A DNA stretch of 33,778 nucleotides from Faecalibacterium sp. An122 (lineage in GTDB: Bacteria; Bacillota; Clostridia; Oscillospirales; Ruminococcaceae): the NCBI RefSeq assembly GCF_002160895.1, contig NZ_NFLL01000027.1, positions 1 through 33,778 on the forward strand, written 5' to 3'. The position numbers were made by a program, and so were the translations under genes. The notes under the pieces were generated by a model. The model worked only from the letters and a program-made list of their open reading frames with translations, made no database searches and was not told where the DNA came from. Positions 7,909 to 17,419 of this stretch are shown here, piece by piece (the stretch's first letter is position 1; every line of letters begins with the position of its first letter).

Positions 7909-10111
7909 ACTGATTCTCCGCAGCGCCCGGCGCTCGGCCCGGGATTACCTGATTTATCTGGTCACCATGACCCTCTGCGTCGCCTTGTTCTATGCGTTTT
8001 TGTCGGTGTCCAGCCGGTTTTATAAGCCGGATATCGGGGTGGAGTACGACTTCACCCTCCTCAGCGGCGGGATGAAAATGGCCATCTGCGCCGTGACTCT
8101 GCTGCTGTTGTTCCTGATCCGGTTTGTGAACCACTATATGCTCCGCAGCCGCCAAAAGGAATTCGCCCTGGAGGCCATTCTGGGGATGGACCAGCGGACC
8201 ATTGCCGGGCTGTTTTTCGCCGAAACCCTGCTGATGGGCGGGGTGTCGGTGGTGCTGGGCATCGGCCTGGGGGCGGTATGCTCCCAGTTCATCACCGCCC
8301 TGCTGCTGACCAGTTACGGCCAGCCCTATCGGCCGGCGTGGACCTTGTTCCCGGATACCGTCCTCTGGACGGTGGGCTTTTTCCTGCTGAGCTTTCTGGC
8401 GGTGGGACTGTTCCAGACCCGGGCCATCCGCCGGACCCGCATCCTCTCGATGCTGACCGCCGGCCGTGAAAACGAAGCCCCTCTCACCCAAAGCCGCTGG
8501 ATGCAGGGGGTGGCCGTCCTGTATCTGGCGCTTGCGGCGGTCATGACGGTTCAAGCCGGCCGGATGCTGTATTTTTATGGGGACAGCCGGTTCCCGGCGC
8601 CGGTGCAGGTCATGTTCTGGGCCAATATTCTGGCCCCGGCGGGGCTGCTGGCCTGGACGGCGGTCTGGGCTGTGCGCCGCCGGAAAGGGGACTTTCCGGT
8701 TCTGGTGCTGGGCCTGACGGCGGGGGCGCTTGTCTGCATCCTGGCGGCGGCCAGTGTGCCGGTGACCCAGCGCCGGTATATGCTGGCGTTTGGGGAGGGC
8801 GGGGTCAGCCAGGCCCTGACTGCTCTGCTGGTCCACCTGCTTTTCCTGCTCTGCGGGGTGATCTGGCTGGCCAGCACCCTGCTGGTCTGGCGCAAAGAGC
8901 GCAGCGCTGCCTGCCGCTATCAGGGCACCAACCTGTTCTTTTTCGGCCAGATGATTTCCAAGCTCCGCACCACCAGCAAGACCATGAGCCTGGTGAGCAT
9001 CACCCTGGTGCTGTCCATCTTTCTCTTCATGGCGGCCCCGGTGCTGGTGGGCTGGGCCGACGGCTATCTGGAAGCCCGGTCGATGTACGATATCCAGATC
9101 TACTCCCGCTACAACAACGTCTACCACGAGGCCGATCTGCCCCGGGACGGCTATCAGGCGGTGACCGCGTTTCTCTCGGAAAAAGGAATCGAAACCGCCG
9201 CAGACCGGACCTTCAGCCTCTATCTGCCCCGGCGGGAGGACTTTCACCAGAGGGTGAAATACGACTTTCCTGCGGCGGCGATTTCCCTCAGCGACTACAA
9301 CGCCCTGCGGACCATGCTGGGCCTTGAGCCGGTGGAGCTGGCGGAGGGGGAGTTTACCACCCAGTGGCAGACCATTGCCTCGGAGGAGGAACGGGAACAG
9401 TTTCTCGCCGAACACCCCACTGTTTCCACCGACGCCGGCGTCCTGACCCTGGCGGAACAGGCCTGGCATGACGACCCGATGGGGGAGACCCTCTACAACA
9501 GCTACACCGACGTGGTGTATGTGTTCCCGGACAGCGTCTGTCAGCAGCTCTTGCCGGTGATGCGCTGCCGGTACAGCATGACGGCCCAGCCCCTGGCCTA
9601 TGAGACAGCCCGGGCCCTGGAACAGTTTTTTATTGACCATTACCCCGAACAGGCCCCCGGCGGGGTGAATTATTCCATTCGGCTGCGGACCCTGCAGGTC
9701 AACAGCACCCGGGCCGGCAACTTTGTGTTGCAGGCGGCCATGATTTATGGAGCGGTGGTGCTGATGGTGATTTGCCTGACGGTTTTGTCCCTGCAGCAGC
9801 TGCTGGATGCCGGGCAGTACCGGTATCGCTTCTCGGTGCTGCGGAAGCTGGGCGTCGGGGAAAAAGAGATCGGGCGGCTGGTGGTGCGGCAGCTGGGCTT
9901 CTGGTTCGGACTGCCGGTGGGGGCGGCGGCCCTGGCAGGAGGCGCAGTGGTGGGCTGCTTTGTCCTGGTGGTGCAGGCCGAGATCGGCGCTTACATCGGC
10001 TTTGGCGCCCTGGCGGTACAGCTGGGCATCACGGCGGCGGTTCTGACCCTCTTGCTGGGATGTTATTTTGTCAGCACCTGGGCCATGTTCCGCCGGGCAA
10101 TCGAAGCCTGA
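7898..10111 (+). CDS. FtsX-type ABC permease (BceB-like)
   Basis: The 737-residue permease has an N-terminal helix (about 16-38), an FtsX-like membrane block (about 60-180), further helices to about residue 390, a large extracytoplasmic domain (about 395-610) between later helices, and a terminal three-helix block. Ten helices with one large loop is the BceB plan, in which the loop binds the peptide antibiotic or its lipid II-cycle target. The ATG at 7898 lies behind GGGAGGAGG and overlaps the ATPase gene. A bidirectional terminator follows. The specificity cannot be predicted. Confidence 0.92.
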   Translation: MYAKLILRSARRSARDYLIYLVTMTLCVALFYAFLSVSSRFYKPDIGVEYDFTLLSGGMKMAICAVTLLLLFLIRFVNHYMLRSRQKEFALEAILGMDQRTIAGLFFAETLLMGGVSVVLGIGLGAVCSQFITALLLTSYGQPYRPAWTLFPDTVLWTVGFFLLSFLAVGLFQTRAIRRTRILSMLTAGRENEAPLTQSRWMQGVAVLYLALAAVMTVQAGRMLYFYGDSRFPAPVQVMFWANILAPAGLLAWTAVWAVRRRKGDFPVLVLGLTAGALVCILAAASVPVTQRRYMLAFGEGGVSQALTALLVHLLFLLCGVIWLASTLLVWRKERSAACRYQGTNLFFFGQMISKLRTTSKTMSLVSITLVLSIFLFMAAPVLVGWADGYLEARSMYDIQIYSRYNNVYHEADLPRDGYQAVTAFLSEKGIETAADRTFSLYLPRREDFHQRVKYDFPAAAISLSDYNALRTMLGLEPVELAEGEFTTQWQTIASEEEREQFLAEHPTVSTDAGVLTLAEQAWHDDPMGETLYNSYTDVVYVFPDSVCQQLLPVMRCRYSMTAQPLAYETARALEQFFIDHYPEQAPGGVNYSIRLRTLQVNSTRAGNFVLQAAMIYGAVVLMVICLTVLSLQQLLDAGQYRYRFSVLRKLGVGEKEIGRLVVRQLGFWFGLPVGAAALAGGAVVGCFVLVVQAEIGAYIGFGALAVQLGITAAVLTLLLGCYFVSTWAMFRRAIEA

Positions 10112-10138
10112 CCCGGCACAAAAAGAAGATAGAACCAG

Positions 10139-10168
10139 AAAGAGCGGCCAGTTTCCTGGCCGCTCTTT
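10139..10168. terminator. Bidirectional terminator between convergent units
   Basis: AAAGAGCGGCCAG (10139-10151) and CTGGCCGCTCTTT (10156-10168) form a perfect 13-bp stem with a 4-base loop, with A and T runs on both sides. It serves the permease on the plus strand and the glucosidase on the minus strand. Confidence 0.88.
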
Positions 10169-10210
10169 CCGGGTGTGTAGGGATGAAGGATGGAGCTTTG
10201 CTGCTCCGTT

Positions 10211-12523
<2,313 letters not shown>

Positions 12524-12627
12524 GATTTTGGTCCCTCTTTTCCGTGTAATACCCCTGAACGTCCGCCGTGGCGGCGGCGTGCCGGCCCCTGGAACGGTTC
12601 TGCCTTTTTGCACCGGGGGATGTATTC

Positions 12628-12656
12628 ATTATAGCAAATGTTGTGTGATTTCACAA
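12628..12656 (-). promoter_or_regulatory. Promoter and candidate operator of the rpiR-GH1 operon
   Basis: On the minus strand: TTGTGA (12656-12651), a 17-bp spacer ending in TGC, TATAAT (12633-12628). The inverted repeat TTGTG-N6-CACAA (12641-12656), with a nested GTGA-TT-TCAC, overlaps the -35 and is a plausible RpiR operator. Confidence 0.7.
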
Positions 12657-12687
12657 TATTTCAGACGGCGGGGAGCGGGCGGACAAA

Positions 12688-12712
12688 GGAAAACCCGCCG
12701 CAGAGCGGCGGG
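12688..12712 (-). terminator. Terminator of the DUF1349 gene
   Basis: CCCGCCGC (12694-12701) pairs with GCGGCGGG (12705-12712) over a 3-base loop. The minus-strand continuation is TTTTCCTTTG. Confidence 0.8.
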
Positions 12713-12762
12713 CGGGATATCGAAGAGAAGATGCCCTGTTTTGCAGGTGTCGGGGGACCGGG

Positions 12763-13377
12763 TCAGACCTCCTTGTCCGGGGCCTGGCCGTCGTGGGCCA
12801 GCCACTTGCACTCGGTCAGCTCCATGTGGGTGAACACGGCGCGGAAAGAGGAGTCCTCCGGGCTGCAGGCGTAGATTCCAAACCGGATTTCTCCCTTGGC
12901 CTCATGCAGGTGGCAGACCCGCATCTGATGGAATACGGCGCCGTCCTCGGAACACTCGATGCAGAAATCGTCCTCCCGGCGGCTCAGCCGGTACCACATG
13001 GATTTCACGCCGGCGGGGATTTCGGTGGTGGCCCAGTCGGAATAGCCGTGGTTGGTGACCACGCTGCCCAGATGCTGAAACCGGTCGTTTTCGTATTCCA
13101 CCGAGCCCTTGAGCCAGTTTTCGCTGTCCAGATAGAGGACCACGCCGCATTGGTCAAAGCGGTGGTGGCTCTCGGCAAATTCCGTCTTGACCACAAAGGA
13201 GAAGAAGGCTTCTTCGGTGGACATCTGGAGCACCGGGGCGTTGTCGTTGCGGAAGTGGTAATAGGTCCGCTGCCACAGATCGGTGTGGGGGCGGGTGACG
13301 ATCTCGATGCGGTCGGGCGCAATGACGCAGCTTGCCGGCTGCCGGGTCCATTGCAGACGGGAAGTGTCCAGTTTCAT
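12763..13377 (-). CDS. DUF1349 family protein (concanavalin-like fold)
   Basis: The 204-residue protein matches DUF1349, a beta-sandwich family related to concanavalin-like lectins; the fungal member was named regulation of enolase 1. Supporting segments are FSFVVKTEFAESHHRFDQCGVVLYLD, SVEYEN with VVTNHGYSDWATTEI, and the C-terminal RFGIYACSPEDSSFRAVFTHMELTEC. There is no signal peptide, so it is probably cytosolic. The function is unknown; carbohydrate binding is an inference from the fold. The ATG at 13377 has AAGGAGG 8 bp upstream. It lies 100 bp after the hydrolase gene and may be read from the same transcript. Confidence 0.82.
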   Translation of the reverse strand: MKLDTSRLQWTRQPASCVIAPDRIEIVTRPHTDLWQRTYYHFRNDNAPVLQMSTEEAFFSFVVKTEFAESHHRFDQCGVVLYLDSENWLKGSVEYENDRFQHLGSVVTNHGYSDWATTEIPAGVKSMWYRLSRREDDFCIECSEDGAVFHQMRVCHLHEAKGEIRFGIYACSPEDSSFRAVFTHMELTECKWLAHDGQAPDKEV

Positions 13378-13477
13378 GGTTGAGTCCTCCTTGTTTGTTT
13401 TCGGTCGGTCGTGTTCCGCAGCGCCCGGGCTGCCGTGCTGGTTTTGATGCCGCCCGGACAAAGGCGCGGCGTCTTGT

Positions 13478-14209
13478 TTATTCCGTGTCCCCGGCCTGCT
13501 GGTCCAGAAAGGCCTCGATGGCGTCCACAGTCTGGGCCTGCTGCTCCTGGGCGGAAATAGCGGCGGGCGGATCCCCCTTCTGGGGGCCGTAGTTGCCGAA
13601 CTGGGCGTGGTTGCCGCCCTCGATTTCCACAATGTTCCGGGTGTAGTCCAGATGATCCTCCACGCTCTGGTTCAGGGAACCGTAGACGGTCAGGGTGTTT
13701 TCCTCCGGGTAGTCCCCATAGATGTAGGCCCCCAGCAGAATCAGCCCCTCCACCTGGTCGGGATGTTCGGCGGCGTATTTGGAGGCCATAGCGCCGCCCA
13801 TGGAGTGGCCGGCGATGTACCAGTGCTGGATTTCAGGAAACTGCGGGATGACGTCCTCCGCCGCGCCGGCGTCGAAAATGGCCATGTGGAAAGGCATATC
13901 CACCAGGATGCAGGTGACGCCCAGCTGCTGGCGGATCTGGTCCAGGAGAGGCAGATAGGCTTCGGCCTCCACCTTGGCGCCGGGATAGAAGAGAAGGGCG
14001 GTGTCGCTGGGCTGGCCGGGACGCAGAATGGTCAGATTGCCCTGGGTGGACAGGTTGACGCCCTGGACGGCCACTTCCAGCGCCGCATCCTCGGCGCGGT
14101 AGTAGTCGGATACATACCAGAGAAAGCCACCGGCGCACAGCGCCACAACCACCAGCAGAATGACCGCGGCCCGCTTCAGCCGGGCAAGGGCGTTCGAAGT
14201 TTTTTGCAT
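13478..14209 (-). CDS. Membrane-anchored alpha/beta hydrolase
   Basis: The 243-residue protein has an N-terminal hydrophobic anchor (about residues 14-32) followed by a basic-poor outer domain, so the hydrolase should face outside. The nucleophile elbow is GHSMGG with S136, and the likely catalytic His is H201 in EGGNHAQFGNYG. Segments LLFYPGAKVEAEAY and LGAYIYGDY are typical of the small PF12695-type alpha/beta hydrolases of Firmicutes. The substrate is unknown; an ester or lipid is possible. It starts 2 bp after the stop of the upstream membrane protein gene and has AAAGGGGATC before the ATG, so the two are translationally coupled and probably work together. Confidence 0.85.
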   Translation of the reverse strand: MQKTSNALARLKRAAVILLVVVALCAGGFLWYVSDYYRAEDAALEVAVQGVNLSTQGNLTILRPGQPSDTALLFYPGAKVEAEAYLPLLDQIRQQLGVTCILVDMPFHMAIFDAGAAEDVIPQFPEIQHWYIAGHSMGGAMASKYAAEHPDQVEGLILLGAYIYGDYPEENTLTVYGSLNQSVEDHLDYTRNIVEIEGGNHAQFGNYGPQKGDPPAAISAQEQQAQTVDAIEAFLDQQAGDTE

Positions 14210-14211
14210 GG

Positions 14212-14652
14212 TCAGATCCCCTTTGTCAGAATATGTGCCGCCAGGGCCAGCGTGAACAGAAGCAGAAAGCCGGCGATCATGCCGTCCAGAGCCTTGGAAT
14301 AGCCCTTGGGGGTGATGCAGCCCATGGCGTCCAGTTTCCGGATGATGGGGTGCAGCCGCCAGAAGTAGGTGGCAATGGACAAAATCATGGCCACCACCGC
14401 CCACAGCTGGACCGTTTCGTCGCCGAGGATCAGGATGACCCCCAGCAGAAAAATAAAGATCAGCTTCACCCCGGCCACCCAGTTCACCAGGTAGGAGGCA
14501 AACAGCTTTTGTTCGTCGTTCTCGCTGTGATGGAAGGCGTTGAACACCCCCACGCCGTTGCCCAGCTGGCTGCCGGGCCAGAAATACAGGATGGCCACGT
14601 TGGCCGACTCCATCACAATAAATACCAACATGGCAATGGATAACAGATTCAT
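14212..14652 (-). CDS. Four-helix membrane protein, unknown
   Basis: The 146-residue protein is mostly hydrophobic, with helices at about 2-22, 50-70, 76-96 and 120-142 and a polar loop containing FNAFHHSENDEQKLFASY. I do not recognise a characterised family. The ATG at 14652 follows AAAGGAATTCCCC. It is the first gene of a two-gene unit with the membrane-anchored hydrolase. Confidence 0.72.
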   Translation of the reverse strand: MNLLSIAMLVFIVMESANVAILYFWPGSQLGNGVGVFNAFHHSENDEQKLFASYLVNWVAGVKLIFIFLLGVILILGDETVQLWAVVAMILSIATYFWRLHPIIRKLDAMGCITPKGYSKALDGMIAGFLLLFTLALAAHILTKGI

Positions 14653-14707
14653 GGGGAATTCCTTTCCGGCCGGTTGGGCCATCGTTTTGCAGAGTTCGGG
14701 TAGCAGA

Positions 14708-14754
14708 GGGAAAAGTCCCGCTCCACCGTCAGCGGACGTTTCCCGGGGAGCGGG
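14708..14754 (-). terminator. Possible terminator of the padR gene
   Basis: CCCGCTCC (14717-14724) pairs with GGAGCGGG (14747-14754) across a 22-base loop; on the minus strand it is followed by ACTTTTCC. The loop is long, so confidence is moderate. Any promoter for the 14652 gene must also lie in this 105-bp gap, but none is clear. Confidence 0.45.
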
Positions 14755-14757
14755 CGG

Positions 14758-15309
14758 TCAGGGCTGCTTCTCCAACTCGTGCAGCAGCTGGGTGTACCAG
14801 TTGATTTCAAAGCCGGCGGCCGCGATGCCGTACTCGATGGTGTACCCCTGAAACCGCAGTACCTGGGGCCAGTCGATCCCCGGCGGCAGTTCGCCGGGGT
14901 TCATCTGCTGAAACCGGGCCCGAATCCTGCAGAGAATCCCCCGGGTCTGTTCCATCTGGCGGATGTAATCCCGGATGGCGTCCAGCCGCTCTGCAGGCCC
15001 GGTCAGCCCGGCGAAAAACAGCCGGGACAGCTCCATGTTTTTCACCCTGTCCGCCTGCATGGGCTGGGCGGCCCATGCCGAAAAGGTCTCCCGCCCGGCG
15101 TCGGTGACGGCAAAGAGTTTTTTCCGCCGTTTGCCCTCGGCGGTTTCGCGGGCCGTGATTTTGCCCTCTTTCTCCAGCTTGGCCAGGGCCGTCTGGACGC
15201 TGCCCGCGCTGTGGGAACAGATCAGGGCCAGATTGTTCTTGATGAACTGCTGCAGCTGGTACCCCGTCATGGGGGACAGGATCAGCAGCCCCAAAAGCAG
15301 ATATTCCAT
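14758..15309 (-). CDS. PadR-family transcriptional regulator
   Basis: The 183-residue protein has the PadR winged helix (about 1-75: LLLGLLILSPMTGYQLQQFI, then GSVQTALAKLEKEGKI and AVTDAGRETFSAW) and a C-terminal helical dimerisation arm (about 90-183) of the Vir_act_alpha_C type with DAIRDYIRQMEQTRG. PadR proteins are repressors that respond to phenolics or drugs and often control a neighbouring membrane protein. The ATG at 15309 lies behind TTGGAGGATGAC. It is divergent from the DUF2871 gene and upstream of the membrane protein/hydrolase pair; either could be its target. Confidence 0.9.
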   Translation of the reverse strand: MEYLLLGLLILSPMTGYQLQQFIKNNLALICSHSAGSVQTALAKLEKEGKITARETAEGKRRKKLFAVTDAGRETFSAWAAQPMQADRVKNMELSRLFFAGLTGPAERLDAIRDYIRQMEQTRGILCRIRARFQQMNPGELPPGIDWPQVLRFQGYTIEYGIAAAGFEINWYTQLLHELEKQP

Positions 15310-15337
15310 GTCATCCTCCAATCTGTCGATTAGAGAT

Positions 15338-15366
15338 ATTGTAAAGCCGGCCCCGGCGTTTGTCAA
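15338..15366 (-). promoter_or_regulatory. Promoter of the padR gene
   Basis: On the minus strand: consensus TTGACA (15366-15361), a 17-bp spacer, TACAAT (15343-15338). The leader carries a small inverted repeat AATC-tgtc-GATT (15320-15331), which could be an autoregulatory site. Confidence 0.85.
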
Positions 15367-15457
15367 CCGGGACTTTTGGGGCGACAGGCTGCACTCCAAA
15401 AGCAGAAGGAACGGTGCGACGCGCAAAAGAGAACCCAGCCAAAAGGAAGGGGAGCGC

Positions 15458-15486
15458 TTGACAGATGCGGCGGTTTGCTGTATAAT
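15458..15486 (+). promoter_or_regulatory. Strong promoter of the DUF2871 gene
   Basis: Consensus TTGACA (15458-15463), a 17-bp spacer and TATAAT (15481-15486): a near-perfect sigma-A promoter. Confidence 0.9.
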
Positions 15487-15499
15487 GAACATCGTTCAT
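15485..15499 (+). promoter_or_regulatory. Palindromic operator on the transcription start
   Basis: ATGAAC-ATC-GTTCAT is a perfect 6-3-6 inverted repeat starting inside the -10 box, where a bound repressor would block initiation. Sites of this shape are common for TetR/AcrR repressors, but no TetR gene is in the window. PadR from the adjacent gene is the alternative. Confidence 0.7.
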
Positions 15500-15564
15500 A
15501 TTGAAGAAACACAGGGCGGCGACGGGCCTGCGCCCGCCCGCCGAATGATAAGGAGAAATACATC

Positions 15565-15975
15565 ATGATGAAACGCTATATGAATGCCGCTTTGATCTAC
15601 GCAATTCTCGCCATGGTAGGCGGCGTGTTCTACCGGGAGTTCACCAAAATCATCGGTTTCACTGGCAGAACCAGTCTGGGCTTTGTGCACACCCATTACT
15701 TTATGCTGGGAATGGTGTTTTTCCTGCTGATGGTCCTGCTGGAGAAGAACCTGTCCTTCACCGGGCCCAAGACCGGCCGGGTGCTGGCCGTCTATCATGT
15801 GGGCCTGAACCTGACGGTGGTGATGCTGGTGATCCGGGGCGTGTTCCAGGTGCTGGGCACCAGCCTTTCCTCCGGCATGGATGCAGCCATTTCCGGCATG
15901 GCCGGGGTGGGGCATATCCTGCTGGGCGTCAGCATGGTGCTGGTGCTGCTGCAGGTGAAGCGCAGCATCTCGTAA
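15565..15975 (+). CDS. DUF2871 membrane protein
   Basis: The 136-residue protein has four hydrophobic helices (about 7-24, 42-62, 74-96 and 108-128) and matches DUF2871, a small uncharacterised membrane family; FVHTHYFMLGM with the paired histidines is a conserved-looking feature near helix 2. It begins at tandem ATG codons behind ATAAGGAG. The strong promoter with an overlapping palindrome suggests tight repression and high induced expression. The function is unknown. Confidence 0.82.
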   Translation: MMKRYMNAALIYAILAMVGGVFYREFTKIIGFTGRTSLGFVHTHYFMLGMVFFLLMVLLEKNLSFTGPKTGRVLAVYHVGLNLTVVMLVIRGVFQVLGTSLSSGMDAAISGMAGVGHILLGVSMVLVLLQVKRSIS

Positions 15976-16000
15976 CCCCGCCTGTGCCAAAACATTAAAA

Positions 16001-16026
16001 GCGGCTTTCCCGTCAGGAAAGGCCGC
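16001..16026. terminator. First of three hairpins after the DUF2871 gene
   Basis: GCGGCTTTCC (16001-16010) pairs with GGAAAGGCCGC (16016-16026) with one bulge. The T tail (TTTTAATGTTTT) is on the minus strand. The 310 bases from 15976 to 16285 hold only these hairpins and no gene. Confidence 0.5.
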
Positions 16027-16045
16027 CACAGCCAGACAACCAGAG

Positions 16046-16083
16046 CGGCCCGTATCCTGTATTGCGCAGGATGCGGGCCGTTT
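16046..16083 (+). terminator. Second hairpin, likely terminator of the DUF2871 gene
   Basis: CGGCCCGTATCCTG (16046-16059) pairs with CAGGATGCGGGCCG (16067-16080), a 14-bp stem with one G-U pair, followed by TTTGG. Confidence 0.6.
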
Positions 16084-16180
16084 GGCGTTGATTCGATTCG
16101 GCCGTGTCCAAGATGTTCTTTGGGCTCCTGTGGAGGATGGCTGCCTTTTGTGCGCCGGTGCCCATCGCAGCAGCGGCAGC

Positions 16181-16215
16181 AAAAAGCAGGACGCTCCCGG
16201 TGGGAACGTCCTGCT
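16181..16215 (-). terminator. Terminator of the small-peptide operon
   Basis: AGCAGGACGCTCCC (16185-16198) pairs with GGGAACGTCCTGCT (16202-16215) with one wobble and a 3-base loop. On the minus strand it is followed by TTTTTGCTGC, so it ends the transcript containing the 16286-16576 peptide. Confidence 0.82.
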
Positions 16216-16285
16216 GTTCCGCCCTCTCAGGGTGCCGGAACATGATTATGGAAAGAGAAGATATCTGAAGCGTTTCGGGCCGGCA

Positions 16286-16576
16286 TTACAGGCCCATCAG
16301 GTTATTGAGGAAATTCTGGCCGGCGCTCAGGGCCCCGCCGATGAAGCTCTTGCCGGCGTCCACCGAGCTGTCAATGGCGGAATCCACTCCGCCGAAGATG
16401 CTCAGAATGCCCCGGGCTGCAATGCAGCCCACCACCAGCAGGGCGGCGGCGCCGCCCACCGCGATGACAGCCTTGACGGCGGTCTCGGCGGCAGTGCCGC
16501 CGTCGGTGTACATCATCTCTTCCTCGGTCATGAGGGTGCAGCTGGCGGGAAGTTTCATGGTCTCTTTTGCGTTCAT
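16286..16576 (-). CDS. Double-glycine leader peptide (bacteriocin-like precursor)
   Basis: The 96-residue precursor has a 27-residue acidic leader ending in EEEMMYTDGG, the double-glycine pattern cut by C39-peptidase ABC exporters. The 69-residue core starting at T28 is small-residue-rich and hydrophobic (AVIAVGGAAALLVVGCIAARG), then amphipathic with spaced glycines (GKSFIGGALSAG), resembling class II bacteriocins. The core has one Cys, so no disulfide within the peptide. The ATG at 16576 follows AAAAGGAG; an internal ATG at residue 7 lacks its own site. It is the last gene of a three-gene run (with 16635-17006 and 17034-17309). No exporter or protease lies nearby. An export-tagged signal or membrane-active peptide is inferred. 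Confidence 0.72.
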   Translation of the reverse strand: MNAKETMKLPASCTLMTEEEMMYTDGGTAAETAVKAVIAVGGAAALLVVGCIAARGILSIFGGVDSAIDSSVDAGKSFIGGALSAGQNFLNNLMGL

Positions 16577-16634
16577 GGTTGGTTTCTCCTTTTCAATTTA
16601 CTGTATAACTGGCTTTTTCAGCGCGAAACAAGGT

Positions 16635-17006
16635 TTAATCTTTCAGACCCCTGGTCAGAGGGATCAGCATCAGCAGGGCCACAATCCCCATCAGGCCCAC
16701 CACAATGCCGGGCACCATCAGCTCGAACACCATGGAAAGGCACATCCCGACCCCCAGCAGCAGGGCGCCCACGACCGCCACCAGGATGGTGCCCAGGGTC
16801 TTGCCGTCCAGATGAACCGGCTGCTTGCCCTCCATCCGGCGCCAGATCACCAGGGCCGCCAGCAGCACCACCATCCCGATGACCCCGCAGATCACCCCCT
16901 GGCGGAACATCCCCCAGTCCTCAATCAGGGCCATGCACATGCCCAGTGCAAAGAACACGGTGCCGATGGTGCCAAGGATCATGGCTATAAAATTGCTCTT
17001 TTTCAT
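16635..17006 (-). CDS. Internally duplicated four-helix membrane protein
   Basis: The 123-residue protein has four transmembrane helices in two similar halves: FALGMCMALIEDWGMFRQG followed by VIGMVVLLAALVIWR, and LGVGMCLSMVFELMVPG followed by LMGIVALLMLIPLTR, joined by a short polar loop. No function is known; I recall similar proteins in gut Firmicutes beside two-component systems, which I cannot verify here. The ATG at 17006 has CAGGAGG upstream, 27 bp after the AYKK-repeat gene. Position directly before the double-glycine peptide makes an immunity or partner role possible but unproven. Confidence 0.75.
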   Translation of the reverse strand: MKKSNFIAMILGTIGTVFFALGMCMALIEDWGMFRQGVICGVIGMVVLLAALVIWRRMEGKQPVHLDGKTLGTILVAVVGALLLGVGMCLSMVFELMVPGIVVGLMGIVALLMLIPLTRGLKD

Positions 17007-17033
17007 GTTGGATTCCTCCTGTCAGGTGTTGGG

Positions 17034-17309
17034 TCAGTCGGCCTTGGGGCCGGACGGGGCGTCGGTTTTTTCGAGGAACGCGTCCACAAAGGCGTTCTCC
17101 ACTTTTTTGTAGGCTCCCACGACGCCGCCCTCGATCTTGCTGTAGGCATTCACAGCCTGCTGGGCCGCAGGACCGGTTTTCAGGCTGTAGCCGGAGGGGC
17201 TGCCGGGATTTTCTTCCAGGAACTTTTCGGTAAAGGCCTGTTCAGTTTTCTGGTAGGCGTCCATGACTTTTTTGCCCAGCTTGCCGGGCTTCAGATGATA
17301 TTCTGCCAT
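17034..17309 (-). CDS. Short AYKK-repeat helical protein
   Basis: The 91-residue protein has no signal peptide and is built from degenerate helical repeats: DAYQKTEQAFTEKFLEE (about 17-33), NAYSKIEGGV (about 54-63) and GAYKKVENAFVDAFLEK (about 65-81), following the pattern AYxKxExxFxxxFLE. The repeats should form amphipathic helices. I do not know a function. The ATG at 17309 lies 8 bp after AAAGGAGG. It is the first gene of the operon ending in the double-glycine peptide, and its promoter carries the motif also found before the response regulator at 20292. Confidence 0.75.
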   Translation of the reverse strand: MAEYHLKPGKLGKKVMDAYQKTEQAFTEKFLEENPGSPSGYSLKTGPAAQQAVNAYSKIEGGVVGAYKKVENAFVDAFLEKTDAPSGPKAD

Positions 17310-17362
17310 CGCGTTGGTCCTCCTTTGGATGTTTGGATGGGTTTTCGCTGTTTGCAAGAGAG

Positions 17363-17409
17363 ATTTTACTCGCACAACATGGCGGTTTGGTTGGAGTATT
17401 GTTTGAGAA
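17363..17409 (-). promoter_or_regulatory. Candidate response-regulator-dependent promoter of the small-peptide operon
   Basis: On the minus strand a TAAAAT -10 box lies at 17368-17363 with no usable -35. Exactly 20 bp upstream is the motif that reads, on the plus strand, GGTTGGAG-TATT-GTTTGAGAA (17389-17409). It matches 19 of 21 bases of the motif before the response regulator (20407-20427), at the same distance from the -10. GGAG and TGAG fall in a direct repeat with 11-bp period, the usual layout for OmpR-type activators. Confidence 0.72.
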
Positions 17410-17419
17410 AGATTAATTT

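Noticed and set aside
7808-9640. 610-codon open frame on the minus strand opposite the BceB-like permease
   Set aside because: Composition is Gly/His/Gln/Arg-rich shadow sequence, with no ribosome binding site, and the plus strand has a clear ABC permease.
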